Source of the DNA: Rhodobacteraceae bacterium IMCC1335
GTDB taxonomy: Bacteria > Pseudomonadota > Alphaproteobacteria > Rhodobacterales > Rhodobacteraceae
Direction: 5' to 3'
NCBI GenBank assembly: GCA_039640495.1
Contig: CP046864.1
Coordinates: forward strand, 1,488,001 to 1,552,000
DNA length: 64,000 bases
Shown: piece by piece, positions 38,601 through 47,453 of the stretch
Numbering within the stretch: position 1 is the stretch's first letter
How the letters are laid out: each line of letters begins with the position of its first letter
Notes under the pieces: generated by a model
What the model was told of the DNA's origin: nothing
Databases searched by the model: none
The model's input: only the letters and a program-made list of their open reading frames with translations
Translations under genes and position numbers: made by a program

Positions 38601-39053
38601 AGCTTGCCGCGCGATATCGGCAATATCATCCCCAAGCACTTCGGTTGCGGGAATAACCGGAACACCGGCTTCAACCGCCACGCGGCGCGCCGATGCTTTA
38701 TCGCCAAGCGCGCGCATGGTGTCCGCGCGAGGCCCGATAAACGTAATACCATTCTTCACGCAAGCATCAACGAAATCGGGGTTTTCAGACAATAACCCAT
38801 ATCCTGGATGGATGGCATCTGCGCCCGATGCCAGCGCAACCCGGATTATTTCATCGATTGACAGATAGGCAGCAACGGGGCCTAACCCCTCGCCAATGCG
38901 GTAGGCTTCATCGGCCTTGAAGCGGTGCAGGCCCAGTTTATCCTCTTCGGCAAAAACGGCGACGGTTTTCTTTCCCATTTCATTCGCAGCTCGCATAATG
39001 CGGATGGCTATTTCGCCGCGGTTTGCAATAAGAATTTTTTTGAAATCAGTCAT
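35610..39053 (-). CDS. pyc: Pyruvate carboxylase
   Basis: A 1147-residue biotin enzyme that makes oxaloacetate from pyruvate, bicarbonate and ATP. The order is biotin carboxylase (from KILIANRGEIAIRIMRAA through HPGYGLLSENPDF, KASWGGGGRGMR, FIEVNPRVQVEHTVTEE) to about residue 460, carboxyltransferase about 540-830 (TMRDGHQSLLATRMR, SVECWGGATFDVAYRFL, KDMAGLLKP, HTHDTSG) and C-terminal biotinyl domain with the biotin lysine in LEAMKMETG. Full length, no frameshift. It feeds the TCA cycle and anaplerotic CO2 fixation, important in roseobacters living on C2-C3 carbon. Single gene. Confidence 0.97.
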   Translation of the reverse strand: MTDFKKILIANRGEIAIRIMRAANEMGKKTVAVFAEEDKLGLHRFKADEAYRIGEGLGPVAAYLSIDEIIRVALASGADAIHPGYGLLSENPDFVDACVKNGITFIGPRADTMRALGDKASARRVAVEAGVPVIPATEVLGDDIADIARQAEDVGYPLMLKASWGGGGRGMRPITHPGELEEKVLEGRREAEAAFGNGEGYLEKMILRARHVEVQILGDKQGAIYHLWERDCSVQRRNQKVVERAPAPYLNEAQRAELCELGRRICAHVNYECAGTVEFLMDMDSGKFYFIEVNPRVQVEHTVTEEVTGIDIVQAQILIAEGKTLAEATGKPSQAEIRLNGHALQTRITTEDPQNNFIPDYGRLTAFRSATGMGIRLDGGTAYAGGVITRYYDSLLVKVTAWAPTPQKAIARMDRALREFRIRGVSTNIAFVENLLKHPTFLSNEYTTKFIDETTDLFDFKSRRDRGTRVLTYIADISVNGHPETTDRPRPAAHIKPPKPPRTAEIVQPGTRNLLEEKGPKAVADWLLDQKALLLTDTTMRDGHQSLLATRMRSIDMIKAAPAYASTLPNLFSVECWGGATFDVAYRFLQECPWQRLRDLRAAMPNLMTQMLLRASNGVGYTNYPDNVVQSFIQEAAKGIDVFRIFDSLNWVENMRVAMEGVIDSGKICEASICYTGDILNPNRAKYDIKYYVSMGKELRDAGAHILGLKDMAGLLKPAAARQLITALKAEVGLPIHFHTHDTSGLAGATLLAAAEAGVDAVDAAMDAFSGGTSQPCLGSIVEALRHTERDTHLDIAAIRSLSDYWDHVRAQYAAFESGLAAPASEVYLHEMPGGQFTNLKAQARSLGLEEKWPAVANTYADVNQMFGDIVKVTPSSKVVGDMALMMVSQGLTRSNVEDPNLDLAFPDSVVDMLRGNLGQPPGGFPEALVNKVLKGEAPMTTRPGAVLPPVDLAAERLALSAALDGREVDNEDLNGYLMYPKVFLDYMARHKTYGPVRALPTNTFFYGMQPGEEITAEIDPGKILEIRLQAIGETDDKGEVKVFFELNGQPRVIRVPNRLITSQAMSRPKAEQGNANHIGAPMPGVVASLAVSAGQLVKTGDLLLTLEAMKMETGIHAERDAVISAVHVQAGGQIDAKDLLIEFQSD

Positions 39054-39234
39054 TTGATCGTCCTTGGTTGAAGTCTACGCCTGAAAATCTGAAACGATGG
39101 GGGTATGCTACGTCATGCTGCGCTGCAGAATTACTACTGTCGGCTTTCATTGTCAAAATTTATGTAAAGCGTGGTTTGTATCGGTGTTTCGTCACCGTTT
39201 AAAGCGCGCGCTGCGCGAAAGCTTAACCCGGCTG

Positions 39235-40368
39235 TTATACGATTATTTTGCCTGCGCAGTCTTTGAGATTTTCGAGCCCCAATTGGCCCATATTGGCGAT
39301 TAGATCCTTGCGTAAAATATCTGTTAAATGTGCCGGACCCAGCGGCCCTAATGCCCCCAAAGCGTAATGCCATGCTTTGCCAAGCATCACAAAATCTGCA
39401 CCCAGCGCAAGCGCGCGCAGGATATCCAAACCGCTTTCAATACCGCTGTCAAAGACCAGAGGAAGTGTTGTGGCGCGGCGAATGCTGTGTAGCATACTGA
39501 TACTTTCAGGAGCGCCGTCAAATTGTCGGCCGGCATGGTTTGATACCCATAACGCATCCACTCCAATGCGTTCCAACCGCTTTGTATCCTCGGGGTTCAA
39601 AATACCTTTGACGATCAACGAGCCATGCCAATTCTCTCGAAGCCAGCTCAGATAGGCCTCATCGGGCGAGGCGCGCAGCAAATAGCCGATATGGGCGGTG
39701 GGGGGCATGCCGGGTTTAACTTTTGCATATTTGTTCAAAAACGGCATCGCGGGCCGTCCAAAAGCGGCCGTTGCCAGCGCCCAATGCGGTTTTTGAGCGA
39801 TTTGGGCCAGAAGGCGCGGAGTAAGCCTTGGGGGCTGGGTGATGCCGCTTCGTGTTTGACGTTCTCGTCGGCTGGCTACGGGCAGATCAACCGTTAACAC
39901 CAAGGTATCAAAGCCAGCATTTTTCACGCGGCTTAGCATATCTGTGCGGATCTTAGGGTCGCGCGGTGGGTAAAGCTGAAACCAGCCATTGCCGTTTGCG
40001 ACAGGACCAATGGTTTCAGGGGTTTGGCACGCAACCGTTGACAGGGTGTAGGGTAGATTGTTGTCCTTAGCATTGCGCGCCAGCAGCGTTTCGGCATTGG
40101 GCCAGATCAGTCCCGACAGTCCCACTGGTGCAACGCCAAAGGGCAGATCGAAGGTTTTTCCCAAAAAATTACAATTAAGATTAACCGCGAGGGGCCCATG
40201 CAAAACTGAGGGCATCATGCGCAACCGGTCAAAGGCGGCGCGATTGTTAATAAGAACGCTTTCTGTTCCGGTGGCGCTGTCAAGATACTCCCAAACAAAA
40301 TAAGGTAATTTGCGCTTTGCGGCCCGTTTCAGGTCTAAGAGGCCGGGATATCGTGTGTCTAAATCCAT
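39235..40368 (-). CDS. FMN-dependent alpha-hydroxy-acid dehydrogenase (L-lactate dehydrogenase-like)
   Basis: A 377-residue TIM-barrel flavoprotein. The head is MDLDTRYPGLLDLKRAAKRKLP and YFVWEYLDSATGTE; FMN and substrate residues are seen in PFGVAPVGLSG, WFQLYPPRD, LTVDLPVASRRER and IVKGIL, and the catalytic histidine in VSNHAGRQFDG (usually SNHGGRQLD). The enzyme oxidises an L-2-hydroxy acid such as lactate or mandelate, passing electrons to the respiratory chain or oxygen. ATG 40368 matches homologous starts. It is followed by pyc 181 bases away, which would suit lactate to pyruvate to oxaloacetate use (inference). Confidence 0.9.
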   Translation of the reverse strand: MDLDTRYPGLLDLKRAAKRKLPYFVWEYLDSATGTESVLINNRAAFDRLRMMPSVLHGPLAVNLNCNFLGKTFDLPFGVAPVGLSGLIWPNAETLLARNAKDNNLPYTLSTVACQTPETIGPVANGNGWFQLYPPRDPKIRTDMLSRVKNAGFDTLVLTVDLPVASRRERQTRSGITQPPRLTPRLLAQIAQKPHWALATAAFGRPAMPFLNKYAKVKPGMPPTAHIGYLLRASPDEAYLSWLRENWHGSLIVKGILNPEDTKRLERIGVDALWVSNHAGRQFDGAPESISMLHSIRRATTLPLVFDSGIESGLDILRALALGADFVMLGKAWHYALGALGPLGPAHLTDILRKDLIANMGQLGLENLKDCAGKIIV

Positions 40369-40548
40369 ATTTCTATATGGCGAAACCAAGATGTTCTTGT
40401 CTAGAGCCGTGGCGGCAATCGGATAAATAAAACTTTGTGTTTTTTAGCTTTTTGATCTTTTTGCACAGACATCTGATCGAAAGAAAATAATAGAACATTT
40501 GCTGAACATCCTCTTTTCAATCGGCTTTATTGGCGCTAATTTGGCGCC

Positions 40549-42894
40549 ATGAGCAGCTATGATGATACCCACAAACCCGCAGAGCTTTCTCTTTCTGCGC
40601 AAGCGATCGCGGCGCGGCCAAGCCCTTATCTTGAGGAGCTGAACCCAGCTCAGCGCGCTGCCGTTGAAGCGCTTGACGGGCCGGTTTTGATGTTGGCGGG
40701 GGCAGGGACGGGAAAAACCAAAGCCTTAACCTGCCGGATTGCGCATTTGTTGACGACAGGGCGGGCGCGTCCTCATGAGATATTGTCGGTAACATTTACC
40801 AATAAAGCCGCCCGCGAGATGAAAGGCCGCGTTGCAGAATTGCTAGGGCAATCCGTTGAAGGGATGCCTTGGATGGGCACATTTCATTCGATTTGCGTGA
40901 AGCTTTTGCGGCGGCATGCAGAATTGGTTGGGCTGAAAGGCAGTTTTACGATTTTAGATACCGATGATCAGCTCCGGCTGCTGAAGCAATTGCTCGTGGC
41001 CTCTGATGTGGATGATAAGCGGTGGCCGGCGCGGCAATTGGCGGGTATTATCGATCAGTGGAAAAACCGAGCTTGGGGGCCTGAAAATGTACCCGCGGCT
41101 GAAGCGGGTGCTTTCAATAACCGCGCCACTGAATTCTATGCGGCCTATCAAGCGCGCCTTAAGGCGTTAAATGCGGTGGATTTTGGCGATCTGCTACTGC
41201 ATGTCGTTAAAATTTTTCAGACGCAGCCGGATGTTCTGCAGCAATATCAGCGATGGTTTAAATATATCCTGGTAGACGAATATCAAGATACAAACGTTGC
41301 GCAGTATTTGTGGCTTAGATTATTGGCTGGCGGTCACAAAAACATTTGCTGCGTTGGCGATGATGATCAGTCAATCTATGGCTGGCGGGGCGCCGAAGTG
41401 AGCAATATTTTGAAATTTGAAAAGGATTTTGTCGGAGCGAAAATCGTAAGGCTGGAGCAAAATTACAGATCAACGCCACATATTCTTGCCGCCGCAAGCG
41501 CCGTTATTTCAGGCAATACAGGGCGGTTGGGCAAAGAGCTTTGGACCGATCTTGACGAAGGTGAAAAGCTGCGTTTGATTGGGCATTGGGATGCTGAAGA
41601 AGAGGCCCGTTGGATTGGCGATGAGATCGAAGCACTTCAACAAGGCAGCCGTGGTCTTGATAAATTTACCCCGGATCAAATGGCGATTTTGGTTCGGGCC
41701 AGCCATCAAATGCGCGCCTTTGAAGATAGGTTTTTGACCATTGGTTTACCCTATCGCGTGATTGGTGGCCCACGGTTTTATGAGCGAATGGAAATTCGCG
41801 ATGCGATGGCTTATTTTCGACTGGTTTGTAGCCCCAGTGATGATTTGGCCTTTGAACGGATCGTGAATACGCCCAAACGCGGGCTGGGAGATAAAGCGCA
41901 GCAGAAAATTCAATCTATGGCGCGTCAAGAAGGCGTTGCCTTAACGGAGGCGGCCAGGCTGCTTTTGGCTGCCAAAGGCATGTCGGGCAAAGGGGCGCTT
42001 GAGCTGGGACGTTTGGTCGATGGGTTGGGGCGTTGGCGCAAAGCGATGCAAGATCAATCAATTTCCCATCAAGAATTGGCCGAAGTGATATTGGATGAAT
42101 CGGGCTATACTGAGATGTGGCAGAATGACAAAACGCCCGAAGCGGCGGGGCGGCTGGAAAACTTGAAGGAATTGGTAAAAGCACTCGATCAATTTGAGAA
42201 TTTACAAGGGTTTTTAGAGCATGTGTCGCTGGTGATGGATAATGAGCGCGATGAGGCGGGTGAGAAAGTCAGCATTATGACGCTGCATGCCGCCAAAGGG
42301 CTCGAATTTCCGGCCGTTTTTCTTCCAGGGTGGGAAGATGGCTTATTCCCCTCGCAGCGCAGTATGGATGAAACTGGTCAGCGTGGTTTGGAAGAAGAGC
42401 GCCGTCTTGCCTATGTGGGGATTACGCGCGCAGAGCGTCTGTGTACGATTTGTTTTGCAGGCAACCGGCGCATTTTTGGACAATGGCAATCTTCAATGCC
42501 TTCTCGCTTCATTGATGAGCTGCCTGCTGAGCACGTCGATGTGCTGACCCCTCCGGGGCTTTATGGGGGGGCCTATGGAATGCAGACTGAGACGTCAAAT
42601 TTGGCTGTTGATATGGAAAATATCGGCGGGGGCTATGCCTCACCGGGGTGGAAGCGCTTGCAATCCCAAAGCGCTGAGCGCCCGATAAGCCAACCGCGCG
42701 AAAGCGCGCATATGACAATTGATGCGGTTGCGGTTTCAAGCTTTACGACCGGTGTGCGAGTGTTTCATCAAAAGTTTGGCTATGGTTCCGTATCTGAGAC
42801 CGAAGGCGATAAATTAACAATCGCCTTTGAAAAGGCGGGGGTTAAAAAAGTGGTCTCGCGCTTTGTAATATTGGCGGATGATGTGCCGTTTTAA
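40549..42894 (+). CDS. uvrD: UvrD/PcrA-type DNA helicase
   Basis: A 781-residue superfamily 1A helicase for nucleotide excision and mismatch repair. Motifs seen: Q-motif LNPAQRAAVEAL, Walker A AGAGTGKTKAL, Ia TFTNKAAREMK, Walker B LVDEYQDTN, III GDDDQSIYGWRGA, IV LEQNYRST, V MTLHAAKGLEFPAVFLPGWEDGLFPS and VI EEERRLAYVGITRAE. The C-terminus (GVRVFHQKFGYGSV with a small beta domain) is the PcrA/UvrD tail that binds partners. Slightly shorter than Rhodobacter relatives. No strong ribosome site before ATG 40549. Confidence 0.95.
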   Translation: MSSYDDTHKPAELSLSAQAIAARPSPYLEELNPAQRAAVEALDGPVLMLAGAGTGKTKALTCRIAHLLTTGRARPHEILSVTFTNKAAREMKGRVAELLGQSVEGMPWMGTFHSICVKLLRRHAELVGLKGSFTILDTDDQLRLLKQLLVASDVDDKRWPARQLAGIIDQWKNRAWGPENVPAAEAGAFNNRATEFYAAYQARLKALNAVDFGDLLLHVVKIFQTQPDVLQQYQRWFKYILVDEYQDTNVAQYLWLRLLAGGHKNICCVGDDDQSIYGWRGAEVSNILKFEKDFVGAKIVRLEQNYRSTPHILAAASAVISGNTGRLGKELWTDLDEGEKLRLIGHWDAEEEARWIGDEIEALQQGSRGLDKFTPDQMAILVRASHQMRAFEDRFLTIGLPYRVIGGPRFYERMEIRDAMAYFRLVCSPSDDLAFERIVNTPKRGLGDKAQQKIQSMARQEGVALTEAARLLLAAKGMSGKGALELGRLVDGLGRWRKAMQDQSISHQELAEVILDESGYTEMWQNDKTPEAAGRLENLKELVKALDQFENLQGFLEHVSLVMDNERDEAGEKVSIMTLHAAKGLEFPAVFLPGWEDGLFPSQRSMDETGQRGLEEERRLAYVGITRAERLCTICFAGNRRIFGQWQSSMPSRFIDELPAEHVDVLTPPGLYGGAYGMQTETSNLAVDMENIGGGYASPGWKRLQSQSAERPISQPRESAHMTIDAVAVSSFTTGVRVFHQKFGYGSVSETEGDKLTIAFEKAGVKKVVSRFVILADDVPF

Positions 42895-42936
42895 TGTGAT
42901 ATAGCTAGCGGCGGCGTTTTAAAAAAGGTTTTTGGG

Positions 42937-43683
42937 ATGAATAGCTATGATTTAAATGGCCGTTTGGCGGTGATCACTGGCGGCGCCCAGGGTATCGGCT
43001 TTGCTGTTGCGCAACGCTTTATCGCCAGCGGCGCCCGAGTGATGATTTGGGATCGAGATGATGCGCAGGGTCAGGCCGCAGCCGCGCGATTGGGGCAGGG
43101 TGCGGCCGCGATGGCTGTGGATGTGGCCGATACCAATGCGGTGAAAGACGCAGCGGAAAAAACCAAAGCTGACGATGGTTTTATTTCAATTTTGATCACA
43201 TGCGCTGGTGTTGCGGGATCAAACGCAAAGCTTGTGGCATATGATCCTGATGAGTGGAAATCGATTATTGACATCAATCTCAACGGCACCTTCAATTGTT
43301 GCCGCGCGGTGCTGCCATCCATGATGGAACAGGGCTATGGGCGCATTGTGACCGTTGCCTCCGTGGCTGGTAAAGAAGGAAACCCGAATGCGGCGGCCTA
43401 TTCTGCCTCAAAAGCTGGGGTGATCGCGTTAACCAAATCTTTGGGCAAAGAACATGCTGATATGGATATTGCTGTGAATTGCGTGACCCCCGCCGCGGCG
43501 AAAACCCGAATTTTCGATCAAATGAGCCAGAAACATATCGACTATATGTTGTCTAAGATTCCGCGTGGTCGTTTTTTGCAGGTTGAAGAAGCGGCCCAAA
43601 TGATCACTTGGCTGAGCACCTCGGAAAATTCATTCAGCACGGGATCTACCTTTGACCTAAGCGGCGGCCGCGCAACCTATTAG
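42937..43683 (+). CDS. Short-chain dehydrogenase/reductase
   Basis: A 248-residue classical SDR: cofactor motif TGGAQGIGFAVA, DRDDAQ after beta-2 (pointing to NAD), NNAG-equivalent TCAGVAG, catalytic Ser in VASVAGKEG, and YSASK. The C-terminus TFDLSGGRATY is that of the FabG/3-ketoacyl reductase branch. Typical roles are sugar or hydroxy-acid oxidation. It starts 42 bases after uvrD on the same strand and may be cotranscribed with it, but no functional link is evident. Confidence 0.9.
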   Translation: MNSYDLNGRLAVITGGAQGIGFAVAQRFIASGARVMIWDRDDAQGQAAAARLGQGAAAMAVDVADTNAVKDAAEKTKADDGFISILITCAGVAGSNAKLVAYDPDEWKSIIDINLNGTFNCCRAVLPSMMEQGYGRIVTVASVAGKEGNPNAAAYSASKAGVIALTKSLGKEHADMDIAVNCVTPAAAKTRIFDQMSQKHIDYMLSKIPRGRFLQVEEAAQMITWLSTSENSFSTGSTFDLSGGRATY

Positions 43684-43852
43684 ATTGGTCATTTAAAGAG
43701 GCGTCGATAGCCTTTTTACAGCGGATTTTTTTCTTTCCCGCGCCTAGGTCGCGCACATGTGGTGTTTCTTTTGCGTTTAAAGCTGATAAGCTATCCTATA
43801 AATATTTCATAGGCTGGGGTTGCGGCTGCTTTGCCTGTTCTAGGAGTTTGAT

Positions 43853-45619
43853 ATGTCCGAGGCGAAGATAGTCCGAAAAATAGCAGTTATTTTTGTGACT
43901 GATGTTGTGGGTTTTACCAAAATGATGGCCCATAATGAAGATTTGACGCTGCGCACGCTTAGATCTTGCCGTGAAATTTTGGACAATCTGTTTCAAGAAC
44001 ATGGAGGGCGGATATTCAATACGGCTGGGGATTCTGTGCTGGCCGAGTTTCAAAGTGCTGTTTCAGCGGTTTTGTGCGCCAGCGAGTTCCAAAAGCTGAT
44101 CAAACAGCGTAACGCCACGCTGGACCCTTCAGAGCAAATGAACTTTAGGGTTGGGCTTAACATGGGGGATGTGATCATTGAGGAAAGTAATCTCTACGGG
44201 GATGGCGTAAATGTGGCCGCGCGGCTTGAGGCATTTTGTCAGCCTGGCGGGGTTTCTTTATCAAAATCGATACATGATTTTGTGAGCGAAAAGGTTGATA
44301 TGACTTTTTCAGATCTGGGCAATCAACAGGTTAAAAACACTTTGGTGCATGCTTTTGATATCACTCTAGAGGGCGTCGAACAGCGTAAGGCAGCGGCTAA
44401 AGCGATCCTAGACGGGGAAGCGTTTGAAAGCAAACCTCCCACGATTGCCGTGTTACCGTTCAAAAATATGAGCAATGATGAGGAGCAAGAATATTTCGCG
44501 GATGGTGTGACCGAAGATATCATTGCCAATTTATCGTCTTGGAAATCATTTCCGGTGATTTCGCGCAACTCCAGCTTTAGTTTTAAAGGCCAAGATTTAA
44601 AAACCAGCGAGATCGCGCAGGAATTGGCGGCCAATTACATCGTTGAAGGCAGTATCCGGAAGGGCGGCAACAAAGTGCGGATCACCGCCAATTTAATCGA
44701 CGTAAAAGATGATCAGCAAATTTGGTCAAAGCGATGGGACCGCCTGCTTGACGATATTTTTGAAGTTCAAGATGAAGTCTCTCAAGAAGTGGCGGCATTA
44801 ATCACGCCGGCTTTGAAAAGCAAAGAACATGAAAGAGCCAAGAGGCGGCCCAAAGCCTCGTTTTCGGCCTGGGATAGTTATTTACAGGCTTTGTCCATTT
44901 TCAACCAGTTCAACACGTTTGGGGATGAGCGCAATATACAGGTGATCGAGCTGTGCGATGAAGCAATTGAAAAAGATCCAGAATTGGTTGATGCTTATGT
45001 TTTAAAATGTAAATGTCTTTTTTCGGTACGCTTAGAACCTAAGTATAAATCACGCCGGAACGAGATGGAGGCAAGCTTTCACGAGCTGTCCGAGCTTGCC
45101 TATCGGCTTGATCCTAAAAACCCGGATGCGGTATCAAATTATAGCAATTCTTTCAATATGAAAGGAGATTATGAGCAACGGGTGAAATATGCCAAAGAAG
45201 CTTTGGACCTCAACCCAAGCCATCCAAGATCAAATTCTCAATATGGGATGGCGATTTGTAACGAGGGGCGCTTTGCCGAGGCAGAAAAGTTCTTTTTACG
45301 GGCCATTGAATTGGATCCTGTTCAGCGCAAATCCTATGAAGGTTTTTTCCCGTTTCTCTATATGGCAATGAATCAGTCGGAACAGGCGCTGAAATGGTCA
45401 AACACGCTTTATGACAGGTCGCAGCATAACCGCTATGATGGGTTTCGGGCGGCGATTAATGTGCATTTGAATAACAAAGATGCGGCAAAAGCCTATTTGA
45501 AAACGTTTAAAGCAGCGCGGCCGGAATTAAAGACGCTTCAGGATTACGAAGAAGTTGCCCCCACTATCATTAAAGATTATTTGCTAGCTGGGCTGAAAGA
45601 GATTTGGGATTTGGTGTGA
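43853..45619 (+). CDS. Class III adenylate/guanylate cyclase with TolB-like and TPR regions
   Basis: A 588-residue soluble signalling protein. Residues about 10-185 form a class III cyclase: metal Asp in FVTDVVGFTKMM and second Asp in GDSVLAEF, then RVGLNMGDVI and DGVNVAARLEAFC. A TolB-like segment follows at about 200-330 (IAVLPFKNMSNDEEQEYFADGVTEDI, ISRNSSFSFKG, YIVEGSIRK). The last 250 residues contain several TPR-type repeats (NPDAVSNYSNSFNMKGDYEQRVKYAKEALDLNPS, and FAEAEKFFLRAIELDP). Such cyclases are common in Rhizobiales and Rhodobacteraceae. AGGAG precedes the ATG. The AT-rich leader (43684-43852) likely holds its own promoter. Confidence 0.9.
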   Translation: MSEAKIVRKIAVIFVTDVVGFTKMMAHNEDLTLRTLRSCREILDNLFQEHGGRIFNTAGDSVLAEFQSAVSAVLCASEFQKLIKQRNATLDPSEQMNFRVGLNMGDVIIEESNLYGDGVNVAARLEAFCQPGGVSLSKSIHDFVSEKVDMTFSDLGNQQVKNTLVHAFDITLEGVEQRKAAAKAILDGEAFESKPPTIAVLPFKNMSNDEEQEYFADGVTEDIIANLSSWKSFPVISRNSSFSFKGQDLKTSEIAQELAANYIVEGSIRKGGNKVRITANLIDVKDDQQIWSKRWDRLLDDIFEVQDEVSQEVAALITPALKSKEHERAKRRPKASFSAWDSYLQALSIFNQFNTFGDERNIQVIELCDEAIEKDPELVDAYVLKCKCLFSVRLEPKYKSRRNEMEASFHELSELAYRLDPKNPDAVSNYSNSFNMKGDYEQRVKYAKEALDLNPSHPRSNSQYGMAICNEGRFAEAEKFFLRAIELDPVQRKSYEGFFPFLYMAMNQSEQALKWSNTLYDRSQHNRYDGFRAAINVHLNNKDAAKAYLKTFKAARPELKTLQDYEEVAPTIIKDYLLAGLKEIWDLV

Positions 45620-46172
45620 CAGAATAATTATTAAGCGCCTTTTCGAAATAATGCTTTAATAAAAGATAGAGGGGCCGCCTTGCAGAGCATGTAATATGCC
45701 ACTGGGTATTGATCTAATATGTTCTAATCCTATTGGGTAAACAGTGTTTTATTACAGGTTCTTAAAAGGTTTTTCATGTCGCCCTGTGCGCTGAGAGGTT
45801 TTCGATTTTTTCAAGCAGACGATTAAAGCCTTTTTTCACAACAATCGGCTCTGTGTTTTTTTAATCAATTTAAAATTTTCTTCTCCATGCTAAGCTCTTC
45901 TAGTCAATCAAAATCTTTCTACCAAAATTTTAAGAATTTTTTTGGCGAGAGTCGCGTAGGATAAGTGTTTTCGCGCTGTTCTCGGCGCGGGTTATCAAGC
46001 GCCAAAAACTTACAATTTTATGCAACTGCGTGAAAATTTTCACCAGAGGTTCAACGTAAATGGGCGGGGTCAATTAGGCTTGGCTTTATCGTGCATTGTT
46101 TTTATCGTTCTGCAACTGAGAGATTGATTTTATTTGTGCGGTTTGCGCTTAAGAAAGTGAGCTAAGTCGCTT
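45620..46172. other. Intergenic, no supported gene
   Basis: AT-rich DNA after the cyclase gene. An imperfect inverted pair, TTATTAAGC near 45627 and GCTTTAATAA near 45652, may end the cyclase transcript. No small gene with a ribosome site was found. Confidence 0.45.
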
Positions 46173-46391
46173 TTACCAAAGGCCAAACGGTCCGTTGCCT
46201 TCTTCGCGCCGCACGCGTTCTTTAAACGCATCCGTTGCATTGGCTCGAAACATTGTTTGTAGATAGTAGCGTTCTGTATCTGCCCCATCGATTGTCAATC
46301 CGCCGATTGGCCGCCAGTCTGCGCTGATTAAATCATTGACCGAGTTTTGTAGATCTTCCAGGCTGGTTTTGCGTATTATTTGGTATTGCAT
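46173..46391 (-). CDS. DUF1737 domain protein
   Basis: A 72-residue protein beginning MQYQIIRKTSLEDLQNSVNDLISADWRPIGGL, which is the DUF1737 fold (a 60-residue beta-alpha-beta unit with WxPxGG), followed by YYLQTMFR and a short tail. The family is of unknown function and found alone or in phage-related DNA. The start at ATG 46391 fits the family; the extra 14 upstream codons do not. Confidence 0.8.
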   Translation of the reverse strand: MQYQIIRKTSLEDLQNSVNDLISADWRPIGGLTIDGADTERYYLQTMFRANATDAFKERVRREEGNGPFGLW

Positions 46392-46516
46392 CGGCCAATC
46401 CCCAAGCGGTTGTTCAGATCCGAGATTATCCAATTACAGCAAATAAGCCAAAAGTTTTCTTTCCTAGTGGCGTGTCCTTACGCGCATTTGATCTATTGTC
46501 CTATGGAAATAAAACA

Positions 46517-46546
46517 GGCGCGGGTGATTTAAATATCACCCGCGCC
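46517..46546 (-). terminator. Strong hairpin, likely terminator of the minus-strand lipoprotein transcript
   Basis: Perfect 12-base stem GGCGCGGGTGAT (46517-46528) with ATCACCCGCGCC (46535-46546), six-base loop. On the minus strand it is followed by TGTTTTATTT. It lies 150 bases after the lipoprotein gene and before the DUF1737 gene. Confidence 0.75.
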
Positions 46547-46696
46547 ATAAAACCTTAGGTATCCAACTGGACCCTGTTTTTTTGTCCTTCTGCCATAGCG
46601 CCAATTCAAATTCCGCGCGACAGGCTTTTGCATCCCTTGATTATATACACATAGCAGTTAAACCGCTTTGTCTTTACATTCAGGTTTCAGTATTAA

Positions 46697-46816
46697 TTAA
46701 AGCTTATTGCTTGAAGCCTCAGGGGTAACCATTACGGATTCTGGTGCTGCTGTTTCACAGCCTGCGACAAAAACGGTTCCGATGAGCGCGAATGCGATAA
46801 TAAAAATCTTTTTCAT
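46697..46816 (-). CDS. Small lipoprotein (39 residues)
   Basis: MKKIFIIAFALIGTVFVAG followed by lipobox cysteine 20 (FVAGC) and a 19-residue mature tail ETAAPESVMV plus TPEASSNKL. Signal peptidase II cleavage would leave a lipid-anchored 20-residue peptide. AAGGAG lies eight bases before ATG 46816, and a perfect terminator stands downstream. Resembles entericidin-like small envelope lipoproteins; function unknown. Confidence 0.75.
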   Translation of the reverse strand: MKKIFIIAFALIGTVFVAGCETAAPESVMVTPEASSNKL

Positions 46817-47009
46817 TTGGTTTCTCCTTCTAGCTCTATAAGAACGATCGTCGCACGTTATTCAAGGGAAAACTGATGTAAGATAGATATTTTTTTTTTA
46901 CGTTGGTCTTACAAAACGTATAGCACGAGGCAAAACTGGCCTTGAATATCGATTTGATCGGTTTGATGATCACCGTATACAAGTGATACTTAGGTGTTGG
47001 TTTGTAACG
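46817..47009. other. Intergenic; lipoprotein promoter region
   Basis: AT-rich segment upstream of the small lipoprotein gene, with a run of nine T residues near 46890-46898. No gene seen. Confidence 0.4.
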
Positions 47010-47453
47010 TCACGTGATCGTTTTTGATGTATTCTCAGCTTTACGAAAAAATGCTTGAAGGCGCCGTGTCGAAAGCATGCCAATGATCATCGCGCTGGCA
47101 AATACCACGCCGCTGCTTCCGCCAAAGCTTAAGGATGCGATTGCCGGGCCAGGGCACAGGCCTGCCAACCCCCATCCTACCCCGAAAAATACCGAGCCAA
47201 TAATAAGGTCGCGATCTATTCCAGCGGTGTTCACAGCTGGGAATTTATCCGCCCCTAAAGGCATGCGTGCCCGCGTGGCCTTCCAGGCGATGGCCATTGG
47301 TAGGATTGCTCCGCCCATTACGAAAGCTAAGGTGGGGTCCCATTCGCCGAATATGTCCAACCACCCCTGCACTTTTTTGGTATTCGTCATGCCCGATATG
47401 ATCAAGCCAAGGCCGAACAGAGCTCCTGCAACCAAACTAATCACTATGCGCAT
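47010..47453 (-). CDS. YeeE/YedE-family half transporter (DUF6691-like), second gene
   Basis: A 147-residue membrane protein with four hydrophobic helices: LVAGALFGLGLIISGM, LAFVMGGAILPMAIAW, IIGSVFFGVGWGLAGLCPGPAI and VFASAMIIGML. GLCPGPA is the sulfur-transport signature cysteine segment. The two YeeE-like half proteins together correspond to one thiosulfate/sulfur carrier of the YeeE family. ATG 47453 overlaps the stop of the upstream gene (TGATG). Confidence 0.85.
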   Translation of the reverse strand: MRIVISLVAGALFGLGLIISGMTNTKKVQGWLDIFGEWDPTLAFVMGGAILPMAIAWKATRARMPLGADKFPAVNTAGIDRDLIIGSVFFGVGWGLAGLCPGPAIASLSFGGSSGVVFASAMIIGMLSTRRLQAFFRKAENTSKTIT

